NCBI GenBank assembly: GCA_029256565.1
Contig: JAQSXQ010000002.1
Coordinates: 1-39,765 of the forward strand
Source: Mycobacterium sp.
GTDB lineage: Bacteria > Actinomycetota > Actinomycetes > Mycobacteriales > Mycobacteriaceae
Direction: 5' to 3'
DNA: 39,765 nt
This document shows positions 25,132 to 33,692 of the stretch, in pieces (within the stretch, counting starts at the first letter, position 1; each line of letters opens with the position of its first letter). The notes beneath the pieces are model-generated. The model had not been told where the DNA came from. It worked only from the letters and a program-made list of their open reading frames with translations, and did no database searches. The position numbers and the translations under genes were made by a program.

Positions 25132-25738
25132 GGTCTCCTAGTGACTGGTTGTAGGCGATGAGCGACCAGGTGCCGTCGGCGGAAAGCCCGAGCGTCGTCA
25201 CCGCGCAGGGCTCGAGCCTGGGCAGTCGCCGACGGTACTCCCCAAGAGAGATGCCCAGGACGTGGCAGACGATCAGACGAATCATCGTGCTATGGGCGAT
25301 CGCGAGTGGTCGAGGGCCGCACTGCGCTGCCCAGTCGGACAGCGCGGTGGTCGCCTCACGAACCCGGTCTGAGGGGTCGTCGCCGTTGGGCCAGTGATGC
25401 TTGACCGGGTCGGCCTCGAACGCTCGGGTCGCCCCGGGAAGCGCCTCACGCATCTGTGCGAGGGTGCGACCTTCCGCGACGCCGAATCCGATCTCGCGCA
25501 GCTCGCTCAGTACCGTGGCCGTGTGGCCAGTCTTCTCGGTGACGGCCTTAGCCGTGTCCTGCGCCCGGCGCAAGGTGCTCGCCGCAAGATCGCTGACGCC
25601 GCGAGCGGCCATCGCCGTAGCAAGGCGCTCGGCCTGGGCGCGCCCGACGTCGTCGAGGCCGATGTCTGAAGAGCCGGCGTACCGGTTTCCGTGATGCCAG
25701 GGAGTCTGCCCGTGACGGGCGAGGAGAAGCTCGATCAC
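25106..25738 (-). CDS. Histidine phosphatase (phosphoglycerate mutase-like) family protein
   Basis: 210 aa; LLLARHGQTPWHHGNRYAG, ELREIGFGVAEG, AIAHSTMIRLIVCHVLG. Confidence 0.9.
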   Translation of the reverse strand: MIELLLARHGQTPWHHGNRYAGSSDIGLDDVGRAQAERLATAMAARGVSDLAASTLRRAQDTAKAVTEKTGHTATVLSELREIGFGVAEGRTLAQMREALPGATRAFEADPVKHHWPNGDDPSDRVREATTALSDWAAQCGPRPLAIAHSTMIRLIVCHVLGISLGEYRRRLPRLEPCAVTTLGLSADGTWSLIAYNQSLGDHDVLRAPR

Positions 25739-27219
25739 GCCGGCGTCCTCTCCGCAGAACCTGAGCGGAGGTAGCCGCGCGCGACCAGCTCCTCCACGAA
25801 ACCGAGGTAGCCGTCGTTCATCCTTGCGGCACGGCCAGGCTCCGGATCGATCACCGGGTGATGACCAACCATCTCCTTGGCACTCTCCACGACCGTCTGA
25901 CCGCGATGCGCGCCCCGGGCAGCCACAGCCATGCCGAATGCAGGCTGCGGTTCGCGCGGGAGCCGAACCGGGTGGTCGAGGACGGCCGCGCGCAGGCCGA
26001 GCCAGTAGCGAGAGCGTGTCGCCCCTCCCGTCACGCTGAGCGGTCCAACGAGGCTCGCTCCATGCGCGCGCAGCAGGTCGTAGGCAAGCCGCTCCACGAA
26101 AGCTATGCCCTGGAGCGCCGCGGCATAGCGCTCGTCCTTGGCCGACCCGCTGATGGTGCTGAACGCGGTGATCGACGAGGACTCGAACGGGAAGCGCTCG
26201 CCGACGCCCACGAGGGGATACACCACGCCGGTGGTTGGTTCATATCGTGCGGCGCCGCGGTCGCGGTTGTGGCCCACGTCATCACCGAAGTGCTCGGCCA
26301 GGAATCCAGCACCCACGTTCGATGCCCCGCCGGGCAGCCACCCATCGACGGGTGACCGGTGGGAGTAGACGCCATGCAGGGGAAGCGCGATCCGGTGCTC
26401 CGAGGCGCCCTTTACCGCAAGCGTCGTCCCGAGGACAGAGTTCCAGTGCCCGGGTTCGAGCGCGCCCGCTGAAATCTGTGCGGCACAACTGTCGGTGGTC
26501 CCTGCGACGACGAGCGCGCCGGCGTGGAGCCCGGTCTCCTCCGCTGCCTCCGCGTGTACCGTCCCGATCACCGTCCCAGGAGGGACAACTGGCGGGAGGC
26601 CGTCCGCCGAGACCCCGAGCTCGCCGAAGACTTCAGTCGGCCAGCGCAGGTGCTCAACGTCGTACCCGGTCTTGAGCGCCTGGGCCCAGTCGGTGGGCAC
26701 GATCTCGCCGACCAACCGCTCGTTGATGAAGTCGCCCTGATGGGCAAGCCGCAGGTCGCCCGAGTCCCACAGGCGCCGGGGTCCAGGATCCGCAAGTGCA
26801 GCCACGAGCCGCGGAAGTGCCCAGACTCCCTGCATCGGGTATCCCAGAGCGTCCCAAAGCTCTCGACCGGCGTCACGCACCGCGGCCGCGTAAGGGAGTC
26901 CGCGGCGATCGTTGTACATGAGTCCGGGAGTCGACGGCTCGCCGTCGTCCAGCAGGGCGAACGTGCCGGACGTCGAGCAGACCGACACGGCCCGGATCCG
27001 TCCGTGCACCGAGGAGCATGCCTGCCGGCACGCCGCGGCGACCGCGGTCCACCACGATGTCGGGTCCTGCTCGTGCAAGTCGCCGGCACGACGACTGGCG
27101 AGTGGCGCCCGCCCGATGCCACGGACGTCGCCAAGAGCGTCCGTGACGACAACTCGGACGCCCTGGGTGCCCACATCGATGCCTGCATAGAGATCGTCAC
27201 TGATCGCGGACCCGGTCAA
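25735..27219 (-). CDS. FGGY-family carbohydrate kinase (second)
   Basis: 494 aa; AGIDVGTQGVRVVVTD, VAGTTDSCAAQISAGAL, LSVTGGATRSRYWLGLRAAVLDHPV. Confidence 0.9.
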   Translation of the reverse strand: MTGSAISDDLYAGIDVGTQGVRVVVTDALGDVRGIGRAPLASRRAGDLHEQDPTSWWTAVAAACRQACSSVHGRIRAVSVCSTSGTFALLDDGEPSTPGLMYNDRRGLPYAAAVRDAGRELWDALGYPMQGVWALPRLVAALADPGPRRLWDSGDLRLAHQGDFINERLVGEIVPTDWAQALKTGYDVEHLRWPTEVFGELGVSADGLPPVVPPGTVIGTVHAEAAEETGLHAGALVVAGTTDSCAAQISAGALEPGHWNSVLGTTLAVKGASEHRIALPLHGVYSHRSPVDGWLPGGASNVGAGFLAEHFGDDVGHNRDRGAARYEPTTGVVYPLVGVGERFPFESSSITAFSTISGSAKDERYAAALQGIAFVERLAYDLLRAHGASLVGPLSVTGGATRSRYWLGLRAAVLDHPVRLPREPQPAFGMAVAARGAHRGQTVVESAKEMVGHHPVIDPEPGRAARMNDGYLGFVEELVARGYLRSGSAERTPA

Positions 27220-27493
27220 GGCGGTAGCTCCTCTCTTCGTCGGGACCCAAGTTATAGCACGCTAGGACGTCGAACTATCAAGTAGATGTGAGTCTCGACG
27301 GCACGCAGTTGCCTTATTTCGGCAGGTCAGCGCCCTGTTAGCGGACTTCTGCACCCTCAAGGCCGTGTGAATTATCATCATACTGTTGCTTACTCGCGCG
27401 CTTCTCTGCTTCAATGCCACTGCGCTTCAGTGCGCCGCAGCCCGTGGCCGGGCGCCTCACTCGGCCGACCAGCTTGTCCAAAGGAGGACACCC
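27220..27493. promoter_or_regulatory. Divergent intergenic region controlling the two catabolic operons
   Basis: 274 nt between divergent starts, locally AT-rich (TGTGAATTATCATCATACTGTTGCTTAC near 27366-27393). No operator could be assigned by eye. Confidence 0.5.
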
Positions 27494-28825
27494 ATGGCAC
27501 GACGAAGGCTTGCACTCTGGACCAGCGCGGTGGCGATCGCTCTGGTCGCCGCCGGTTGCTCGCAGAGCCCCGAGAGCGGTGGTGACGACAACGGGGGGCT
27601 GGCTCAGCCGATCACCTTCTGGCACGCGATGTCGGGGAAGAACGGCGAAGCGCTCCAAGCGATCGTGAACGACTTCAACGCTTCCCAGGACGACGTGGTC
27701 GTGGAGGCCGTGTTCCAGGGCAAGTACAACGATGTCCTGACCAAGCTCAAGGCGTCGATCCAGTCGGGGCAGAGCCCCACGCTCGTCCAGGTCTTCGAGA
27801 TCGGGACTCAGATCATGGTCGACACCGAGGCGACCATCCCCTTCGAAGAGCTTGCGGACCAGTACGGAGTCGCGCTCGACGACGTCGACCCCTCGATCGC
27901 TGGCTACTTCACCGTCGACGAGACCCTGCAGGCGCTGCCGTTCAACACGTCGGTTCCTCTGCTGTACATCAACCGTGGCGCACTCGAGGAAGCCGGGCTG
28001 GGAGACGAGCGACCCGAGACGTGGGGTGAGGTCCTCGCTCTCGCGGAGACGCTGACGGTACGGGACGGGTCGCAGACCAGCCGCTACGGCATGGTGTTGC
28101 CCGTCGAGGGCTGGTTCGTGGAGCAGATGCTCGCCGCCGGTGGCATGGGCTACTGCGACGGGGGCAACGGGCGAGACACCCGGGCTACCAGTGTCGAGTG
28201 GGACAACGACGTGGTGCGCGACATCATCACGGGATGGGCTGGCGGCGTTGCCGACGGGAGCATCCTCAACGTCGGGCGCAACAACACCGACGCCGCCGCC
28301 GCCTTCCAGGCTGGGCGCGCCGCGATGATCCCCTTCACGTCCGCGAACCTGCGCGACATGATCCGCGAGTCCGACTTCGACGTCGAGGTTCTCGACTTCG
28401 TCCGTCCCGATGGCAGTTCCGCGGGCGGCGTCTTCAACGGTGGCGCTGCGCTGTGGACGATGGCGGACTCCGACGAGCGCGAGCTGGAAGCGGCTGCCGC
28501 GTTCCAGGAGTACCTGCTCTCCCCGGACGTTCAGGGTCGGTGGGCCGCCGAGACCGGCTACGTCCCGCTCAACGTCGCTTCCTCCGAGACCGACGCGCTT
28601 GCGGCTGTCACCGAGGAGTTCCCGGCCTTCACCGTTGCCGGCGACCAGCTCGCTGAGTCCACCGGCACCGGCTGCCTGCTGGGCACCATGCCCCAGGCCC
28701 GTGACGCCATGAACGACGCGATCGAGGCAAGCGTGAACGGGTCGGCTGACCCCGCGACCGCGGTCGCGGACGCGCAGAGCTCCATGGCCACCATCATCAA
28801 CAGCTACAACGCCACCGTCGACTGA
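27494..28825 (+). CDS. ABC transporter substrate-binding lipoprotein (UgpB-like)
   Basis: 443 aa from ATG 27494 after AAGGAGG; lipobox VAAGC; ITFWHAMSGKNGEALQAIVNDFNASQ, typical extracellular solute-binding protein family 1. Confidence 0.9.
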   Translation: MARRRLALWTSAVAIALVAAGCSQSPESGGDDNGGLAQPITFWHAMSGKNGEALQAIVNDFNASQDDVVVEAVFQGKYNDVLTKLKASIQSGQSPTLVQVFEIGTQIMVDTEATIPFEELADQYGVALDDVDPSIAGYFTVDETLQALPFNTSVPLLYINRGALEEAGLGDERPETWGEVLALAETLTVRDGSQTSRYGMVLPVEGWFVEQMLAAGGMGYCDGGNGRDTRATSVEWDNDVVRDIITGWAGGVADGSILNVGRNNTDAAAAFQAGRAAMIPFTSANLRDMIRESDFDVEVLDFVRPDGSSAGGVFNGGAALWTMADSDERELEAAAAFQEYLLSPDVQGRWAAETGYVPLNVASSETDALAAVTEEFPAFTVAGDQLAESTGTGCLLGTMPQARDAMNDAIEASVNGSADPATAVADAQSSMATIINSYNATVD

Positions 28826-28860
28826 GCGGGATCTCGCACACCAACCAGCAAGGGAGTGAA

Positions 28861-29541
28861 ATGGTAGTCATCGTCGGGCACCGAGGTGCCCCGTCGACGG
28901 AGGTGGAGAACACCGTCGAGGCCGTGCGCGCGGCACAGGCGCAGGGGGCGGACGCCGTCGAGATCGACGTGCGGTTGTCGTCAGACGGTGTTCCTGTCCT
29001 GCTCCACGATCGAACCTTCCATCGCATCTGGGATCGGGATGAGCGCCCCGAAGACCTCACCCACGAGCAGATCTCGCGCCTACGACCTGACGGTGGCGAC
29101 GCGCACGTCCCGACACTCGCCGAGGTGGCCGGCGCGGTAGACCTGGAACTCATCGTGGACCTCAAGAACGGCGACGGCGTCCACCACGTGATGGACCAGC
29201 TGAAGGCCGCGGGCGCGGCCAACCGCGCACGCTTCATCGGCGAACCCGAAGTCCTCACGCAGGTCCGGCGCGCACTTCCCGACGCCGAGATCGTCCTGTC
29301 CCACGACCTCGAGCGCGATCCCACCGACCTCGTCACGGCGATCCGTCCGATCGCGCTCAACCTTCCGTGGGATCGCGTCGACTCCACCACTGCCGCGCAG
29401 GTCAGGGATTACGGGTGTTCCTTGTGGACCTACTGCGTCGACACGCCCGCCGACCTCGAAAGGGCCATGAGTCTGGGCGCCACCGGGATCATCTCGAACA
29501 ACATCCCCGCGCTCGGCCTGCCGCGTCGGGAGGTGGCATGA
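28861..29541 (+). CDS. Glycerophosphodiester phosphodiesterase (cytosolic)
   Basis: 226 aa; VGHRGAPSTEVENTVEAVRAAQAQGADAVEIDVRLSSDGVPVLLHD; no signal peptide. Confidence 0.9.
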   Translation: MVVIVGHRGAPSTEVENTVEAVRAAQAQGADAVEIDVRLSSDGVPVLLHDRTFHRIWDRDERPEDLTHEQISRLRPDGGDAHVPTLAEVAGAVDLELIVDLKNGDGVHHVMDQLKAAGAANRARFIGEPEVLTQVRRALPDAEIVLSHDLERDPTDLVTAIRPIALNLPWDRVDSTTAAQVRDYGCSLWTYCVDTPADLERAMSLGATGIISNNIPALGLPRREVA

Positions 29542-30356
29542 CCGAGGCGAAGCACGGCCCAAGAACGGAACTCGTGGACTTTGCTGCGGACTTGGCACGC
29601 GGTGCTGGAGACCTGATCCGTTCGGCAGCCTTCGACAAGGGCGAGGCGACGACGAAGTCCAGTGCGGCCGACTGGGTGACCCCGATCGACCGATCAGTGG
29701 AGGCCTGGCTCAGGGAAGCGATCACGGCCAGGTACCCCGGTCACGCGATCGTCGGCGAAGAGCTCGGCGTGACTCCGGGCGCGCACGAGGCTGCCCACGC
29801 CTGGCACATCGATCCCATCGACGGGACGACCAACTTCCTGCACGGACTGGGCAACGTTGCGGTGAGCATAGCCGTCGTCGACCACACCGGGCCCGTCGCG
29901 GCGGCCGTGCAGGACGTCTACCGCGGGCAGACGATCACCGCGGCGCGCGGCCATGGGGTGCATCTGGACGGGACGCCTCAGAAGCCGGTCGTGGCTGAGG
30001 ACCTCGCCGGGAACGTGTTGCTCACCGAGTGGTCCGGGCACCGGGCATGGGACGGCATGGAATCCTTTCTGCGCTGGGCGACCGACCGGACCGCAACGGT
30101 CCGGATCCTGGGCTCGTGCGCACTCGCGCTCGCCAGCGCTGGACTGGGCCGAGCACCCGTGTGCATCCTGCCTGGCCGCTACAACTCTTGGGACGTGGCG
30201 GCGGGTCTGCTCATCGCGACCGAGGGCGGGCTCAGCGTCCGCGGCCGACATGACGAGACCGAGCCAGTCCCCCAGGACGGGCTTCTCGTCGCCCCCTCAG
30301 CGCTGATCGACGACGTTCGAGACGCGTGGCTCGAGGCGGCGGAGGCGCTGACGTGA
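29538..30356 (+). CDS. Inositol monophosphatase-family phosphatase
   Basis: 272 aa from ATG 29538 (ATGA overlap); VGEE, WHIDPIDGTTNFLHG, NSWDVAAGLLIATEGG. Confidence 0.9.
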   Translation: MTEAKHGPRTELVDFAADLARGAGDLIRSAAFDKGEATTKSSAADWVTPIDRSVEAWLREAITARYPGHAIVGEELGVTPGAHEAAHAWHIDPIDGTTNFLHGLGNVAVSIAVVDHTGPVAAAVQDVYRGQTITAARGHGVHLDGTPQKPVVAEDLAGNVLLTEWSGHRAWDGMESFLRWATDRTATVRILGSCALALASAGLGRAPVCILPGRYNSWDVAAGLLIATEGGLSVRGRHDETEPVPQDGLLVAPSALIDDVRDAWLEAAEALT

Positions 30357-31306
30357 CTACCGCCGCCCCCGCCAAAGAACCCGTTCTCGCGACGCAGCCT
30401 GCACGGGGTGGATCGTGGCGGCGATCTCGTCGACGCCGAGACCAGCTCGTCGCCGCGCTCTTCCTGGCCATCCCGCTGGCCATCTTCCTGGTCTTCGTCT
30501 TCGTGCCACTGGCACGCACCTTGTGGCTGAGCGTGCACGCGACCGACATGTTCGGCCGTCCCCGTCAGTTCGTGGGACTCGAGCAGTACGCCCGCATGTT
30601 CAGCGACCCTGGTCTGCGCAAGGTTCTGCTGACGACGCTCCTGTTTGCCGTGCTCACGGTCGTGCCCAGTATCAGCGTAGGTCTCGTTCTCGCGCTCTCG
30701 CTTCAGGCGAAGACCCGCAGGATCGGGGTCTTCCGCACCCTCATGGCCACCCCGTTCGCCTTCTCGGCCGCCGCGGCGGCCGTCTTGTTCGACATCTTCT
30801 ACAGCCCGAGCGTCGGGGTGTTCAACGGGATCTTCGACCGCCTCGGCATCGCGCAGATCGGCTGGCTCACCGATCCTCGCTGGGCGCTCCTCAGCCTCGC
30901 GATCGTCATCGTGTGGCGCGACCTCGCCTACTGCATGCTCGTTCTGTCCGCCGGTCTGGGGGCGGTCCCCACCGAGGTCACCGAGGCCGCTGCGCTCGAC
31001 GGTGCGGGCCAGTGGCGCATGCTGCGCTCGATCATCCTGCCGCTCATCACTCCGAGCATGTTCTTCCTGCTGGTCATCTGCACGATCAACTCTCTGCAGA
31101 CCTTCGGCGAGATCAACATTCTCACCCAAGGCGGCCCGGACGGGGCAACCACGACCCTCGTCTACAGCCTCTATCAGTCCGCGTTTGCGTTCGGCGCCTC
31201 CGACTACGGCATGGCGAGCACGAAGGCCGTCGTTCTCATGTCCCTCGTGCTCATCGTCACGGTGGTCCAGTTCCGATTCCTCCAGAAGAAGGTGTTCTAC
31301 GGATGA
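30353..31306 (+). CDS. ABC sugar/glycerol-phosphate-type permease (UgpA-like)
   Basis: 317 aa from GTG 30353 (GTGA overlap); EAAALDGAGQWRMLRSIILPLITP EAA-loop motif; multiple TM. Confidence 0.9.
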   Translation: MTTAAPAKEPVLATQPARGGSWRRSRRRRDQLVAALFLAIPLAIFLVFVFVPLARTLWLSVHATDMFGRPRQFVGLEQYARMFSDPGLRKVLLTTLLFAVLTVVPSISVGLVLALSLQAKTRRIGVFRTLMATPFAFSAAAAAVLFDIFYSPSVGVFNGIFDRLGIAQIGWLTDPRWALLSLAIVIVWRDLAYCMLVLSAGLGAVPTEVTEAAALDGAGQWRMLRSIILPLITPSMFFLLVICTINSLQTFGEINILTQGGPDGATTTLVYSLYQSAFAFGASDYGMASTKAVVLMSLVLIVTVVQFRFLQKKVFYG

Positions 31307-32118
31307 GCCGGCTCCGCAGCCTTGGTGTCATCGTCGGCCTCACCGCGCTCACGGCTGTCGTCGTCTTCCCCCTGTACTACGCGATCGCCGGCTCCGTGAT
31401 GAACTACCAGGACCTCACACGCTTCCCACCTGCCCTGATTCCCACGAGCGTGAACGTCGAGAGCTTTGGCCGGGTGTTCGAGTCGGTCCCCCTGGCCAGG
31501 CAATACCTCAACAGCATCGTCGTCGCATGCTCCGTCGTCGCAGCAGTGCTGATCACCTCCGTGCTGGCCGGGTACGCATTTACGTTCCTGGACTTCCCTT
31601 ACAAGAAGGCCGTGTTCGGCCTCACCATGGCGACGCTCATGGTCCCGGCCGAGGCGACAATCCTGCCGAACTACCTGACGATCTCGGGATGGGGACTGCT
31701 CAACACCTATCCGGGCCTGTTCCTGCCGTTCCTCGCATCCGGTTTCGGCATCTTCTTGATGCGCCAGTTCTTCCTCTCGTTCCCGCGTGAGCTCTACGAA
31801 GCGGCGAGAGTCGAAGGCAGTTCGCACCTCAGGTTCGTCGTCTCGATCCTGGTGCCCTTGTCGAAGCCGGCCCTGAGCACGCTCGCGATCTACACCTTCA
31901 TCGTGACGTACAACCAGTACTTCTGGCCGCTCCTGGTCACCAACACCCCGAAGATGCAGACCTTGCAGATCGGCCTGTCCCAGCTCAGCTCCGTGGACGA
32001 GCGGACACCGAACGTCGTCCTGGCCGGTGTGGTCCTCGCGGTGATCCCGATGCTCGTCATCCTCTACGTGTTCCAGCGCCAGATCGTCCGGGGCCTGACG
32101 CAGGGGGCGGTGAAGTGA
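31303..32118 (+). CDS. ABC permease (UgpE-like)
   Basis: 271 aa from ATG 31303 (ATGA overlap); EAARVEGSSHLRFVVSILVPLSKPALSTLAIYTF EAA-loop motif. Confidence 0.9.
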   Translation: MSRLRSLGVIVGLTALTAVVVFPLYYAIAGSVMNYQDLTRFPPALIPTSVNVESFGRVFESVPLARQYLNSIVVACSVVAAVLITSVLAGYAFTFLDFPYKKAVFGLTMATLMVPAEATILPNYLTISGWGLLNTYPGLFLPFLASGFGIFLMRQFFLSFPRELYEAARVEGSSHLRFVVSILVPLSKPALSTLAIYTFIVTYNQYFWPLLVTNTPKMQTLQIGLSQLSSVDERTPNVVLAGVVLAVIPMLVILYVFQRQIVRGLTQGAVK

Positions 32119-33620
32119 CCGTGGCCATCGAACCAGGACCCATCCGGGCAACCGGGGAACTGGGGGAGTACCGAGGGCTTCGGCAGGCACCCCGAGCGAG
32201 CGCCCTGTCTCGTGCCGACCTGACCTCAAGGTCCTCGGCCCAGGCGCACCACGTCGCCACCCTGACCCATCTGAGCGACTTGCACCTCGCCGATGTCGGG
32301 AGTCCTGCACGGCTCGAGTTCGCCATGCGAGACGGGGGTGGTGACCCGCGCTGGGGCGGGCTGGTGGACTGGGTCTTTCGACCGCACGAGCTTCTCACCA
32401 GTCACGCCGCGGCATCGATGGTACGAACGTTGGCGTCCCTCGAGACCGACCTGTGCATCGTCACCGGCGACAACATCGACAACGCCCAGCACAACGAGCT
32501 CGACGCCTACCTCAACCTCCTGGACGGCGGAGTCGTCGACCTCTGGCCAGCGGGACGGTACGAGGGTGTCCAGGACCCCGGCTTCGCTGACGACTGGTAC
32601 TGGACACCGGAGGCAGTCAGCGACCGGTACAAGCGGCTGTGGGGCTTCCCGTCGTGGCCAGGGCTTCTGGATACCGCGGCGCAGCCCATCCGCAGCGACG
32701 GTCTCGGGCACCCTTGGCTCGCCTGCGCGGGCAACCACGACCTTCTGGTCGGAGGGTCTTGCGCGCGTCTCGAGGAGCTGGAACACCTCGCCGTCGGCGA
32801 CGCGAAGCCCTTGCGGTTGCCACACGACGTCCCGACCGACCCGCTCCTGACCTACCTCACCGATCCGGCACGCCTGTTCAGCGGCGATTCCGCCGAGGTC
32901 ACCGCCTTCTCACGACGCCGGTTCGTGCGCCCCACCGACTTCGTCGACGCGCACTTTCGCCACGACGCACGACCTGCCGGACACGGATTCGAGCGGTCCG
33001 TCCGGCCGTACTACGCCTACGACCTCGACGGGAGGATCCGTGTGCTGATGCTCTCGACAGACAACCTGCGCGGCCACTGGGACGGGACCGTCGACGCCGA
33101 TCAGTACGAGTGGCTGCGGCACCAGCTCGACCTCGCACGCGGCCCCGACGCACCGTTCCTGATCCTCGCATCGCACCACGCGAGCCGTTCGATGGACAAC
33201 ACGTTCGACGGCTGCGCTCTCTCTCGCGACGCCATCTCCGCCGAACAGGTCATCTCGCTCGCCGCGACCCACCCCCGCGTCATCCTTTGGCTCAACGGGC
33301 ACCATCACGCAAATCGGATCACCGCGCACCACGGTCCCGGAGGTGGCTTCTTCGAGGTCACGACCTCGGCGGTGATCGACTGGCCGAGCCAGGCACGCCA
33401 GCTCCACATCCTCAAAGAACCGGGCGAGATCGTCCGGATCGAGAGCGTCATGGTCGACCACGACGGACTGGTCGATCCCTGGTCGACACCCGAAGACCCA
33501 CGCGCCCTCGCGGGCCTGCACCGTGAGCTAGCCCTGAACGACAGCTTGCGCGCCGGTCGACTCGGCGTCGCGGGCGGCCCTGCAGACCGAGACGTCATCA
33601 TGCGGGTCCCTGTCGCCTGA
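32115..33620 (+). CDS. Metallophosphoesterase resembling the PPA1498/TIGR03767-type family
   Basis: 501 aa; LTHLSDLHLAD, IVTGDNIDNAQHNE, AGNHDLL, LILASHHASRSMDN, LNGHHHAN. Confidence 0.85.
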   Translation: MTVAIEPGPIRATGELGEYRGLRQAPRASALSRADLTSRSSAQAHHVATLTHLSDLHLADVGSPARLEFAMRDGGGDPRWGGLVDWVFRPHELLTSHAAASMVRTLASLETDLCIVTGDNIDNAQHNELDAYLNLLDGGVVDLWPAGRYEGVQDPGFADDWYWTPEAVSDRYKRLWGFPSWPGLLDTAAQPIRSDGLGHPWLACAGNHDLLVGGSCARLEELEHLAVGDAKPLRLPHDVPTDPLLTYLTDPARLFSGDSAEVTAFSRRRFVRPTDFVDAHFRHDARPAGHGFERSVRPYYAYDLDGRIRVLMLSTDNLRGHWDGTVDADQYEWLRHQLDLARGPDAPFLILASHHASRSMDNTFDGCALSRDAISAEQVISLAATHPRVILWLNGHHHANRITAHHGPGGGFFEVTTSAVIDWPSQARQLHILKEPGEIVRIESVMVDHDGLVDPWSTPEDPRALAGLHRELALNDSLRAGRLGVAGGPADRDVIMRVPVA

Positions 33621-33692
33621 CACGTCCTCGCCGCCACACAGGCACGGGCCAGCTCAACGAACCCAACAAGTCCAACCCATTGGAGGCACACG

